Source: Botryococcus braunii
Lineage: Eukaryota; Chlorophyta; Trebouxiophyceae
Assembly (NCBI GenBank): GCA_002005505.1
Contig: KV908625.1
Span: 116,632-179,495, forward strand
Reading direction: 5' to 3'
DNA length: 62,864 nt
In this document: positions 34,301 through 43,332 of the stretch, in pieces
Layout: every line of letters begins with the position of its first letter
How positions within the stretch are numbered: the first letter of the stretch is position 1
Position numbers and translations under genes: made by a program
The notes under the pieces: generated by a model
What the model was told of the DNA's origin: nothing
Database searches by the model: none
The model's input: the letters and a program-made list of their open reading frames with translations, nothing else

Positions 34301-36758
34301 AAACGCTCATGCCAACCCGAGAGGCTCCCCTGAGGTGCTCCACGAAAACCACATCTCTGCTCTCCTTCCAGATACCCCCTCCCACATAGATCCGATAGGC
34401 TTTGGAGGAGGCTGAGTAACCAGTAAGCATCCCTGGCACAGTTTTAGGGGAAAACACAGAGCGCTGGACATCAGGAATGTGCACAAAGGCCAAGCAACCC
34501 CAGGTACGCAGTGGGGTTACATTTGGTTTGTAGCCAAAAAATAATTCTGATGGCGTGCGGTCCCTCCCGGTACTGGGACCCATGTTCAGTAGGGTGCATG
34601 CAGTTTCCAGGGCCTCCTTCCACAACGTTGGACTGGCAGCTGCAAAAGCCAGAAGAGTCCTGGTACGTTCCTTGAGGGTGCGATTGGCTCTTTCAGCCGC
34701 TCCATTCTGTTGCGGGGTGTAAGGAGCTGAGGTCTCCAATTTAGTCCCCTGGGATGCACAAAATTCTTTGAACGTGGCATTCAGAAATTCAGTTCCACGG
34801 TCACACCGGACACACTTCACTTTGGTTTTCTTCTGGGTCTGCCAGTATAGAATGAGGTCCCTCACAGCAGCACTGATGGCATCTTTGGACTTCACAGGCA
34901 GGACCGCCTTTAACTGAGATGACTCATCCAAAGCAGTCACCCAGTAACGTTCACCAGTTACTGCAGCAGGAAAAATGGGGCCCACAGTGTCAATATGTAC
35001 TCTGTCAAGTGGTTCAACAGCTGGTCTACTGCTTATTCCAAATGGAGGCCGAGACGTCTTTCCCTCAATACATGCTTCACAGTAGACTGGACAATTGGAG
35101 CAGGGACATAAGGATGTATCAAGTCCCGAGACCAGGTCCTCATTGGTTAGGCGCTGCATCCATGTTTCACCTGGATGTCCCATTCTGCTATGCCAGAGGT
35201 ATCGTCTGGCACAGTTGTGTGAGTTTTGGGTGGGGGTTTTGGACTTCACAGCAGCTGAAATTCTTCTGTGGTTAACACTGGGACTCAGAGCTACAACTTG
35301 ATGAATATAAAATAGCCCTTTCTCTGCACTGATCCGAGACCTCCAGCTGTTTGGACCACAGACTTCAGTGAACGCTCCAACATCATCTGTGCGAAAGACT
35401 GCCCCATCCCGCAATGCTGCAGATACTGACAGTATGTTTGAGGTTGCAGAAGGAACACACTGAACATGATGTATCCACAGGGGAACTCCCACTCGACTGA
35501 GGATGCAGACAGAGCCTGATGCTACAATTCCTCCAGTGGCATCTGAAGTGGCCAGATGTAATGGGATGGGTTTGGCATGCACAGTTGGATTATGTAGTAG
35601 GGTCACATCATTCACCAGATGTACAGATGCTCCACTGTCCACCAGCCAGGATTGCAGAGACGAATTTCTGACAGGAGTCTTCAGGATGTTGAGGGAAATT
35701 ATGTATGGCATACCTCCAGGTGGTGGAGGTGGGGGAGCTGGGGGTTGGAACCATGCCGGAAAGGCATCCAGTCCAGGGTGCGCCAGCTGGGCTGCAGGAG
35801 GGTGTGGGCCACCCATATGTGGAGGTCCCTGTGGCCACATTCCCTGCAATTGTTGGACCGCTGCCACTACGTTCCGTTGGGTCTCCTCGTCCCGCTTCCT
35901 CTTTCGACAGTCCCTCCAGTAATGCCCCTTCTTATTGCAGTAGTTGCAGATGCCCTTAGTCTCGGACTTGGCCTCAGAGACAGTTGGTTGGGCCTGCTGA
36001 TGGACTGCACTGGCAGCTGGTGGGGTATTGGCTCCACTGGAGCCTTGTCCAAGAGCCAAAACCCTTGGTTGGCGAGGAGCATATTCATCAAAACCCACTG
36101 CAGCTGCTGTGTTGCGCAGAAGTCCAGCCAGCTTCTCCAGGGGTTGTGCTGCAGCAGTTGTGATCATTCCTGGCTCTTTAGCTGCATCAGGCAAGCCCTG
36201 CACAATCTGGGTTGCAACGTGTGCATCCAGTAGAGCATGGTTGTTCCTGTCAAGGCATGCCTTCAGGTTGATCATTCTGTTGACATATTGCGAAATCGTC
36301 TCGTCATGTTTCATTCCCTGGCTCATTTCTTGGAGCCAATCTGCATTGGCCTCGATATTATATCCACCAATAAACTTTCTGCAGATGAACTCATATGCAT
36401 CATAAGCAGAGGGCAGATTAGACAAAGGTCCCAGCCATTCCTCTGGGACTGACTCATAAATCAGTAACATTGCGGCTGCGTCATGTGCTGTACCGGGCAT
36501 AGCCTCCAGGATGGCAGGCAGAGACCCTTTTGACTCATTTGCTGCCAAAAATGCATTCTTCCAAACAATAATATTTGTCCCCCGTTCCTTCAGTTTTATG
36601 TGTACCTTGACATTTGTTGGGATAATCTTGGGCATCTCATCTCCGCTGCCTCTTGAGGTGCTGGGAGTACACGGTTCTCTGATGGGTGTGGATGAGGCTG
36701 GTTCACTGCTTGACGTTGATGCTCCACTAGCTGATGATCCTTTCTTCTTGGAAGTCAT
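31356..36758 (-). CDS. Cop-B gag-pol polyprotein, 1800 residues
   Basis: Single open frame. Gag part (about 1-290) ends in zinc knuckle CNYCNKKGHYWRDC near residue 270. Protease motif WLVDSGAS is at about 372. GAG-pre-integrase has LWHSRMGHPG and CEACIEGK. The integrase core has catalytic Asp in HIDTVGP (about 588), Asp in RCDRGTEF (about 652) and Glu in QQNGAAERANR (about 687). RT includes FKARLVAQGC, VDVKTAFLNGELEEEVY, LYGLKQAPRAWH and YVDDLLIVS (about 1472). RNase H has YVDADYGGDQDHR and STVEAEFMAAS and ends NVADIFTKPLV. Between integrase and RT is an unusually long, polar, cysteine-rich linker (about 860-1290) with an ~80-residue internal duplication. The start codon overlaps the stop of the leader ORF. 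Confidence 0.95.
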   Translation of the reverse strand: MTSKKKGSSASGASTSSSEPASSTPIREPCTPSTSRGSGDEMPKIIPTNVKVHIKLKERGTNIIVWKNAFLAANESKGSLPAILEAMPGTAHDAAAMLLIYESVPEEWLGPLSNLPSAYDAYEFICRKFIGGYNIEANADWLQEMSQGMKHDETISQYVNRMINLKACLDRNNHALLDAHVATQIVQGLPDAAKEPGMITTAAAQPLEKLAGLLRNTAAAVGFDEYAPRQPRVLALGQGSSGANTPPAASAVHQQAQPTVSEAKSETKGICNYCNKKGHYWRDCRKRKRDEETQRNVVAAVQQLQGMWPQGPPHMGGPHPPAAQLAHPGLDAFPAWFQPPAPPPPPPGGMPYIISLNILKTPVRNSSLQSWLVDSGASVHLVNDVTLLHNPTVHAKPIPLHLATSDATGGIVASGSVCILSRVGVPLWIHHVQCVPSATSNILSVSAALRDGAVFRTDDVGAFTEVCGPNSWRSRISAEKGLFYIHQVVALSPSVNHRRISAAVKSKTPTQNSHNCARRYLWHSRMGHPGETWMQRLTNEDLVSGLDTSLCPCSNCPVYCEACIEGKTSRPPFGISSRPAVEPLDRVHIDTVGPIFPAAVTGERYWVTALDESSQLKAVLPVKSKDAISAAVRDLILYWQTQKKTKVKCVRCDRGTEFLNATFKEFCASQGTKLETSAPYTPQQNGAAERANRTLKERTRTLLAFAAASPTLWKEALETACTLLNMGPSTGRDRTPSELFFGYKPNVTPLRTWGCLAFVHIPDVQRSVFSPKTVPGMLTGYSASSKAYRIYVGGGIWKESRDVVFVEHLRGASRVGMSVSSTQSTEFLCPEPSASDTPPVFPGTSPGTTNISLETDLDDPHSEPEYLPASSNLPTQPVTGPPSEAEPEPESRRLCDPVEMDQTLEAVQDLARGVRQDSHLRPQMERAQEVLRPTRSDCRNHQLDGLTRAQRHEQRTAAKDLLLPQEKGESREREGLTECDSLSQGPGEVQLEGDSHEGHELHVSAVRGAATCKAANGPGELSSMGGSCSVTERNVRDVTMQSSSGNPSSQSTPGRDCGGSHRSEEASYAFFAPAKHDCERETGSASLTPCKGREEEVNQEHRHCGDRPNYKCSLRGTCAWESDVRDVRSLPTVTCSRSERHVDHINQGKYADTLPYPDVACERPEESELLQACQSVSEEVNRKSGQCEGIPNYKDCPRGTCAWEDDVRDEQSNLCKAKCESKRERAMREHSTSTGEPVMCNSASVSGRVVGSGQSERKSGNSEEKHTGVRFGKIHVPSNLREAQMSPQWEYWKAAMQEEQNSLDTHEVMEYVPRPRGHKVIPVHWIFSVKMDAHGNVVRFKARLVAQGCRQIPGVDVMEVFAPTSSYGARRALLAVAAREGCEIHQVDVKTAFLNGELEEEVYVTQPPGFENGDKNIVCRLRKALYGLKQAPRAWHKTLNDKLEVMGYEVCKSDAGVYVRCSTDGGKSYVLIYVDDLLIVSKGMSEIERVKGLLKKEFTIHDLGEVKDFLGCQVMRDRDKGLITLSCIPKIDALVEKFGLDLESVGPDTPMTKDFVMSQRPAPRDGSDSIGAGSPLPPGHRYCELVGSLLYIANTTRPDIAQAVGVLSRYRISPTTAHWNEAIRVLKYLKGTRDLVLTLGGGEIELEGYVDADYGGDQDHRFSTTGFVLTVFGGAVVWGSKKQSAVATSTVEAEFMAASAVVKEANWLRGFLEEIGVLPWIVKIHCDNQGCINHLRNPVYSKHTKHIAISCHFAREAIAKGQVEFKYIQSARNVADIFTKPLVRQVFLGHRNSLGLAKFL

Positions 36759-37027
36759 AATTCCCCAGTTGTCTTATAACTCCAGTACTCGCAAGGTAGC
36801 AGCAAGATCTTACTTCTGAACCAGGTGGGTTGAGCTAACGGACAGCCAACGTGAAGGTGAAAGATGTAGTCTTTGACGATAAAGGCTCTCTCGTCAGGAT
36901 TGCGGTCTCCACGTTGTCCTCCTTCTCTGATTAGTTCGTTGTATGACGGAGGTCCTGATCTCAAGCGCGCTGGAACGTTGAGGTTGGTGGTCTTCCTGGC
37001 TGTTTGCTTTGTCCGCTTCTTCGCCAT
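36755..37027 (-). CDS. Cop-B leader ORF with histone H3 tail-like N-terminus
   Basis: Ninety codons from ATG (37027) to a TGA whose first two bases belong to the gag-pol ATG (ATGA, 4-nt overlap). The product begins MAKKRTKQTARKTT. RTKQTARK equals histone H3 residues 2-9 in the universal tail ARTKQTARKST, and the following T-T aligns with S10-T11. The rest (SYNELIREGGQRGD, RAFIVKDYIFHLHV) has no histone fold and I do not recognise it. It lies between the primer-binding site and gag, where most copia elements have only a short leader. It could be a chromatin-tail mimic, a translation-control uORF, or a chance match. Confidence 0.6.
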   Translation of the reverse strand: MAKKRTKQTARKTTNLNVPARLRSGPPSYNELIREGGQRGDRNPDERAFIVKDYIFHLHVGCPLAQPTWFRSKILLLPCEYWSYKTTGEL

Positions 37028-37081
37028 TCACAGTCTAGTGAGCTCCGATTTAGGCGCCACCCACTCTCAGCATCCGAGCCC

Positions 37082-37095
37082 GTGGGCCCATAACC
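37082..37095 (-). other. Cop-B primer-binding site matching the initiator tRNA-Met anticodon arm
   Basis: Directly against the 5' LTR. The + strand reads GTGGGCCCATAACC, which is the anticodon stem-loop of plant-type initiator tRNA-Met (CAT = anticodon). The element RNA is thus complementary to the end of a 5' half-tRNA, the priming mode known for Drosophila copia and yeast Ty5. It is not itself a tRNA gene. Confidence 0.75.
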
Positions 37096-37786
37096 TGAAA
37101 TATTCTGGGCTTGGCGTATCCTGCATGGTGGCGGCACGGAGGGTGTTAGACGATGTCCTCCTACTTGTGCGTTGTTAAGTAGGCACGGACATATACAAGT
37201 CAAGGACTGGTTAGCAACTGATTGATAGACACCCGGAGTGCCACTATAGTTCCAACCAAGTGTTACAATATCTCTCATCTCTCCTAACAAGGTGACGCAG
37301 TTCAAACACGCCTAACCTGCTCTCACCCAGGTCGTGTTCATTACTTTGTCCGATGAGCTAAACTCAACTCTATATGTCTAACATGTTCTAACAATGTTCA
37401 TCTGAGTGCTAAATCCAGGAATACAATAAGGATTAAGTCACCTGCATGGTGGCGGCACGGAGGGTGTTAGACGATGTCCTCCTACTTGTGCGTTGTTAAG
37501 TAGGCACGGACATATACAAGTCAAGGACTGGTTAGCAACTGATTGATAGACACCCGGAGTGCCACTATAGTTCCAACCAAGTGCCTTCCCTATCCGTGCT
37601 TGCCCCATATGCCTCCTTTCTACAAACGTGTCTGTAACTTGCGTTATGATAGTCTTCGTTCAAATGCATGTATTGCCTGGCAGAACTCAGGGTTCTGCCT
37701 CTCTTTCCTAATTGGTATTGTCTTCATACGGAGACTTGCCATTATTACTCCTCTGAGGGAAAGGCATAAAATTAATTAACACAACA
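37096..37786 (-). repeat. Cop-B 5' LTR
   Basis: Offset by exactly 6449 bp from the left LTR with no difference seen. The same 143-bp internal repeats are at 37120-37262 and 37441-37583. Confidence 0.95.
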
Positions 37787-40700
37787 AAATACAATATCCC
37801 TCCCACAAGTTCCCTGAAATGATTTTCTGAAGGGAGGGGATCACCAACATCTTTCTGCAATTTCCAGGATGCATCAAGGGGGACTGATTTTGTGCGACAG
37901 TTTGTCATGTCAAAGCTCTCAAGAATGTCTGTGACCAGTTTCTCGTTTGACAACTTAATACTTTTCAGCACACCACCCTCATCATACTGAAATGATAACT
38001 GCATCCCCAGAAAGTGCCTTGCTTCACCCAAGTCTTTCACTGAAAACTTTGCCGACAGTAAAGACTTGGTATTTTCTATGCTTGCAATATCTTCAGACAC
38101 TATCAGTATGTCATCAACATATAGCAGCAAATACACAGTGGCTCCCTCTACACTCTGAAGTATGAATAGTGAAGGATCTGCATCTGAAATTACAAATCCA
38201 GCAGATTTCAGATAGGAGCTAATCGTTACGTACCATGCACGTGGAGCTTGCTTTAACCCATACAATGCCTTGTGCAGTTGACAAACAGTGTTGGGCCCAC
38301 CCACATGATACCCTTCAGGTTGTTTGACTTTAACGTCCTCTGCCAAGTCCCCATGCAGAAAGGCAGTGCTCACATCCATTTGATGAACTCTCATGTCCCT
38401 GGTCACTGCTAGGGACAACATATATCTTAGTGTTGAGTGTTTGGAAACTGGGGCATACACTTCAGTGTAATCAACCCCATATATTTGCTTAAAGCCTTTT
38501 GCCACCAGTCTTGCCTTGAACCGTTCCACTTCCCCAAGTTCAGACAATTTCACTTTGTACACCCATTTGACTGGCAGGGCCTTCTTGAATTCTTTGTTAT
38601 CCACCACCACATATGACCATGTGCCCAATGCTTTGAGTGATTTCATTTCCTCATCCATGGCTTGTACCCATTTGTCAGCTTCAGGAGAGTTTACTGCATC
38701 TACATATGTGGCTGGTTCAACAATTACCGTGTCTTTCTGTACTAGTACGTATCCACAGAAATTTGAGAATGTGTTTGTTTGGTTTGTTTCTGATGTGTGT
38801 ATTGTATTACGTTTCCTCTCAGGATACCTCCCTCCAAACAAACCAGCAGGTGAGTGGGGAATACTGGCAGCCAGGAAATCAAATTCCACTGGCTCTAAGT
38901 GAGGGTCTGAGACATAACCCTCAACACTGTTGTGGCTGGTGACTTGTGTAACACCCCCATTAAAGGGGCGCGCACCCAGACTGCTTGTGGAACGGGTTTC
39001 TGGCACTTCCAAGTCCAGATCACCGGCGAGCCCTTTATGACCACCCCTAGTCTCCATTGGTATTGACTCCTGCTGAGCCAATACCTCCCCTGGCTCCCCT
39101 GCCATCCCTGCGCTCAACTGCTCACCTGCGCGCACCTGCGCACCTGGACTAGTAACCTCTAAACTGCCCAAGGGGGCCAGAGAAACATCAGGCATGCTTG
39201 CAGGAACATCAGTGAGGGGGTCTGTGGGACCATCCTCATCTGTAGTGTAATCAAAAGCACTGTCAGACTCAACTAAGTCTGGCACGTCTGAAAGATCATC
39301 ATTTACTGTACCTGCAGGGTCACTGCCAGACTCGTCTGCAGTGACTTCCTCAAACCTGACAAATTCCCTAGCATGGACATCGACTTTGCCATCAATAAGC
39401 ACTCTGTAGTTTTGACTGAGATCATCATATCCAAGAAAAATACCTTCAGAGCTTACACAGTCGAACTTTCCTGCCCTTTTGGACTTCAGAATTAATGCAA
39501 AACATTTGCAACCAAACACACGCAAGTGGCTGAGATTAGGCTTATGACCAAACCATGCTTCAAAGGGAGTAATACTCAAATTTGCAACAGCACACACATT
39601 CCTGAGGTAATTTGCAGTAAGCAGAGCATCACCCCAATATTCAGTTGGAAGATCTGTGGCTGCCAGCATGGCCCTCGCCCTCTCTTGCAAAGTCCTGTTC
39701 AGTCTCTCAATCTTCCCGTTCTGCTCATGAGCATAAGGAGCAGTCTTCTGATGGACCACTCCATACTTCCTACAGAATTTGTCCAAACCAATAAACTCAG
39801 TGCCATTGTCAGTACGTATGTACTTGACCCTGCATTCACACTGATTCTGCCATGTAGTGAGAAGAAGTGTGGCCTCTTTCACTGCATCGGACTTAGATTT
39901 TAACAGGATGACTTTAGAGAATTCTGTGAATTCATCAATGACAGTTAAAGCATACTTTTCACCATCATTTGATTCAGGACTGATTGGACCTATCACATCC
40001 ATATGTACCACTTCAAGTTTCCTAGTACATTTGGTGTTAGTTGTTCTAAAGGGTTGTGTAGTCATCTTCCCCAACATGCATGGTTCACACACTCCATGGT
40101 TTCCAATGTGCTTTGACAAATCAATGGTGGGAAGAGACATCCCTTTAACCATGTCCTCTTTTCTCATCCTTGACATATTGTGAGGTGACAAGTGACCTAA
40201 ACGTTTGTGCCATAGGTCCACTTTCTCTATGTCTATTTGTGCTATGCAAGTCTCAACTTGGTTTACCTCCTTACTGAATGTCACATGTTTTTCAGTAATG
40301 GACAAGTCAATGAACCATTGATAAGGAAAGCAGTGTTCTGCATAACCTAAATTGGTTCCATTTGAATCTGTGATAAAACATTCAATGCCTAGAATATTCA
40401 CATTTAGGCCATCAAGATATGCTTTTCCCACAGACAGCAGATATTTCTTGGAGGTAGGGACATACTTGACATTGTAAAGAACAAAGGATGTTCCAAACTC
40501 TGAGAATACTTTCATTTTTCCCTCTCCAAGTATAGCTTCCCTTTTGCCATTTGCCACTACAAGGTATTCTGGGTCCTTGTACTCAACATAGTCTATCATA
40601 TTCTCTTTGCTAGGGGAAATATGATCAGTTGAGCCGTTATCAATCAGCCAAGCAGGCAGGGAGGGGGTTGAATTGACTGATTCCCTTCTTACACAGTTAC

Positions 40701-41019
40701 TAAATACCTCCCTTGAGTACTGCTCCAACTTGGGGCAGTTCCTCTTCACATGACCTGGCTCCTTACAGTGGTAACATAGGAGCGTTGACCTTCCTTGCTG
40801 TTGGAAAGCCTGTCTGCTTGCCTGAGCATCATTCACACTTTCCTTAGTATCTCTCGGTACCTCAACATTGTGTGCAGATGGCCTTCCAGCATTGTTCTTG
40901 CTCCCACCCTTATTCCCATATGTTGGATTTGTAACGTTTCTAACATATGGTTTGGGTGCTGGTGTGCTTGCTTTCTTGTTTTGTAACTTACTGTATGTGA
41001 GTTCAAGAACATGTTGCAA
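37787..41019 (-). pseudogene. Cop-A pol (gag C-terminus, protease, integrase, RT), truncated by Cop-B
   Basis: Starts after a frameshift in gag. Zinc knuckle CYHCKEPGHVKRNC; protease WLIDNGSTDH (DNGS in place of the usual DSGA/DTGA); GAG-pre-integrase WHKRLGHLSPHNM and CEPCMLGK. Integrase has HMDVIGPI, RTDNGTEF and HEQNGKIERLNRTL. RT has FKARLVAKGFKQ, LYGLKQAPRAWY and YVDDILIVSED. The frame is cut at LVGGILY by the Cop-B insertion and resumes at 30646. A different copia lineage from Cop-B: only core motifs are shared. Confidence 0.92.
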
Positions 41020-41068
41020 CTTATGTATGTCTGCTTTATCATAGCATACAGAAGTTTGAAATTGTCAG

Positions 41069-41989
41069 TCATGCCTCATATTCATCTGACAAGCCCGCCA
41101 ATAACATGGCACACAATGTGAGATCAGAATAAAACTCGCCCAAACTCTTGATAGTATTTGCGATTTTCCTCCCTCTTAAGATGTATGCAGATGGCTTTTC
41201 TCCTGGGAACATGGTCAAGGTCCTAGCCTCATTGTGTAGACTGATTAACTTGCCTTGTGCCCTTACCCTGAATACGTCTAGAAGGGTATGCCACATCACA
41301 TAAGCTGAATACTGGTCTGAGATTTGTACCAAATACTCTTCAGTGCAAGACTGTGTTATAAGTGTCTGAGCTTTGAAGTCATCCAAGGAACCCTCACAGT
41401 CATCATGCACACAATATGCAACTCCCATTTCCATTAACATGGTGTAAACATGCTTGCTCCACATCACCCAATTGTTGTCGTTTAACTTAATTGGTTCCAG
41501 TTTCGGAGTAAGTTTTTGATATGAATATGGGACAGGACCAGTGGGGTAAGTGACACCAGGAAAACCTGTAGACGTGAACGGAGCAGGTCTTCTGCCACCA
41601 GGAGGAATACCTCCTGTGGGTGGACCACCACTAAAAGGGGGACCCCCACCACCACCACCACCTGGCCCACCAGGCCCACCAGGACCTCCAGGCCCACCAG
41701 GCCCTCCACCGCCACCACCACCAGCCCCACCACTGGGGCCACCACCACCAGGAACACCCCCAGCAGCACTGATAATAGGAACATTACCGTAAAATGTTGC
41801 TCTCGATGCTTGACTGGGGCGCTGTGCAGCTCTTGCAGGACCAACAGGAGGGCCCCCACTGTATGGAGGACCTCCACCAGGAGGACCAGCTCCTGGAAGT
41901 ACCATTGGGACAGCTGCAGCAGCCTGCGTTGTTGCCTGTGGGATGTTTGGCAATGTGGGGTTAAGACTATTTAACATTGCAGTAGTCAT
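41069..41989 (-). CDS. Cop-A gag N-terminal part
   Basis: The native start is probably ATG at 41989 (MTTAMLNSLNPTL), two bases from the Gyp-F LTR. The open frame reads on to 42133 only because the LTR happens to be open. A proline- and glycine-rich segment (GGPGGPGG-type, about 41600-41760) precedes the copia UBN2-like Gag: LNDNNWVMWSKHVYTMLMEM, YSAYVMWHTLLDVF, EARTLTMFPGEKPSAYI. The frame ends at DEYEA. One or two single-base losses between 41020 and 41070 separate it from the next frame. Confidence 0.75.
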   Translation of the reverse strand: MTTAMLNSLNPTLPNIPQATTQAAAAVPMVLPGAGPPGGGPPYSGGPPVGPARAAQRPSQASRATFYGNVPIISAAGGVPGGGGPSGGAGGGGGGGPGGPGGPGGPGGPGGGGGGGPPFSGGPPTGGIPPGGRRPAPFTSTGFPGVTYPTGPVPYSYQKLTPKLEPIKLNDNNWVMWSKHVYTMLMEMGVAYCVHDDCEGSLDDFKAQTLITQSCTEEYLVQISDQYSAYVMWHTLLDVFRVRAQGKLISLHNEARTLTMFPGEKPSAYILRGRKIANTIKSLGEFYSDLTLCAMLLAGLSDEYEA

Positions 41990-41991
41990 AC

Positions 41992-42156
41992 TGTAATATT
42001 CTTGCAAAGGATGGCCGTGCACCGACGAAAGTGCTAGTATGGTCCGAACACCATACCATATACTGTGCGAGCCTACGAGGCTACACCCAGTACCAATGTA
42101 CCGCCCGGCACGTGCGGGGACGAGCCCCGGCACCGTCTGCCTACCGGCGCGCTACA
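41992..42156 (-). repeat. Gyp-F 3' LTR (165 bp)
   Basis: TGTAATATTCTTGC ... GCGCGCTACA. It is the same family as the Gyp-C LTRs but with about seven substitutions, including loss of the TATATA motif (CATATACTG here). On the minus strand it is preceded by the polypurine tract AGGAGGGGGAGAA. Confidence 0.85.
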
Positions 42157-42725
42157 TTCTCCCCCTCCTAGGTGACCAAGCTCCTGCGAGGTCCTAAGAG
42201 GAGATGTCTAGAGAGTTGCTTTTATGCCTTATGTGAGAAGACACCCTAGAGAATCGCTTCAACGCCTCGTGGAACTTGTAGCGCAACCATCAGCCAAAGG
42301 CCGTCATCATATGGTCACTCCCCTATGGGGTACACAGCTCTCACCTCCCAACGTAAGCCTCATCTCTCTTTCTCTTCTCACTATCCAGCGTAAGCTTCCT
42401 CTCTCCCTCTCTCCTCCCCCCAGAGACACGTTGCTCACCACGAGGCCCACGTGGTGAACGGGTCTATGGACCAATGCCAGGCAAGGAGCAGAGGCAACTG
42501 GGCCAGGCAGACAAAAGAAGTGTCTAATGTGCCCCAACACAAAAGAACAAATCCTTCATTATGCAATGATGGAAGCAAAACCAGCATGCAAAGCTCAATC
42601 CACATTTATGGCATTTTCCAACGGCCCCATAAATGCAGTACTAAGCAAACCGAGCACTAAAAGAGACTGTGAAAATAGAAAGTATTTTCAGCTCCATGCT
42701 TCTCGGCGCCAATCAACAAAGCAAG
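42157..42725 (-). mobile_element. Gyp-F internal remnant, left part
   Basis: Begins with the polypurine tract and ends in GCAAG at the Gyp-C insertion point. Around 42560-42720 it matches the Gyp-C leader at 47370-47612 (CATTTATGGCA, CCATAAATGCA, CGAGCACTAAA, CAATCAACAAAGCAAG). No gag or pol coding remains, so Gyp-F is an internally deleted, non-autonomous copy. It continues at 48344. Confidence 0.7.
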
Positions 42726-42890
42726 TGTAATATTCTTGGAAAGGATGGCCCTGCACCGACGAAAGTGCTAGTATGGTCCGAGCACCATACCATATATAGT
42801 GCGAGCCTATGAGGCTACACCCAGTACCAATGTACCGCCCGGCACGTGCGGGGCCGATCCCCGGCACCGTCTGCCTACCGGCGCGCTACA
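42726..42890 (-). repeat. Gyp-C 3' LTR
   Basis: 165 bp, TG...CA. Contains CATATATAG (42791-42799), which on the minus strand gives CTATATATG, a TATA-like promoter element about 95 bp into the LTR. Polypurine tract AGGAGGGGGAGAA adjoins at 42891-42903. Confidence 0.92.
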
Positions 42891-43332
42891 TTCTCCCCCT
42901 CCTAGGTGACCGAGCTCCCGGGAGGCCTGCCGAAGCAAGCCACAGTCACAGGCAGAGGCATATAGAAGGTCACTGCTACACTTCTATATCTTATACATTG
43001 AGCCGGTGAGTCTCCTCCAGACACCAAACCGCAGCCGCAACTGCCAGCCTGGGTGTACACTTGCCTGAGGTATCTCTATGGTACGCCTAGACCAAAATCC
43101 CGCAGTGACGGGGCCCAAAGGGCAGTCGTCGGCGTGAACAGATGTACACTCCACGTGTACACATTCCCACGAAGAAGCAGTGAAGTTGCTAACTTCAGGG
43201 CGGATAGTAGGGGCAGGGGCTGGACGACACTTAGCCACCAAGTCAGGGGACGTTCTGTGATCACGCGAACGTATGGGTAAACCACGACCCCCCGGTGACG
43301 CAGCTTGACAGGCTCGTGCTGCTGTGTTTCCC

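Larger units (their letters stand above)
30647..37786 (-). mobile_element. Cop-B: intact Ty1/copia LTR retrotransposon
   Basis: A 7140-bp element on the minus strand with two 691-bp LTRs (30647-31337, 37096-37786; I found no differences), TSD AAATA (30642-30646, 37787-37791), polypurine tract (31338-31351), an unusual primer-binding site (37082-37095), a 90-codon leader ORF and one 1800-codon gag-pol ORF. Integrase precedes RT, the copia order. It lies inside the pol of Cop-A. All coding parts appear uninterrupted, so it may be autonomous. Confidence 0.95.

Noticed and set aside
36755..37027. A genuine histone H3 gene or pseudogene
   Set aside because: Only the first ~11 tail residues match; the alphaN and histone-fold sequences are absent and the ORF is embedded in a retrotransposon leader.
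37082..37095. Fragment of an initiator tRNA-Met gene
   Set aside because: Only the anticodon arm is present and it is flush with the LTR, which is what a half-tRNA primer-binding site looks like. No D-arm, T-arm or acceptor stem is present.
41550..41792. Collagen-like Gly-Pro-Pro ORF on the + strand
   Set aside because: It is the antisense of the proline/glycine-rich segment of Cop-A gag; the minus frame continues into recognised Gag sequence.
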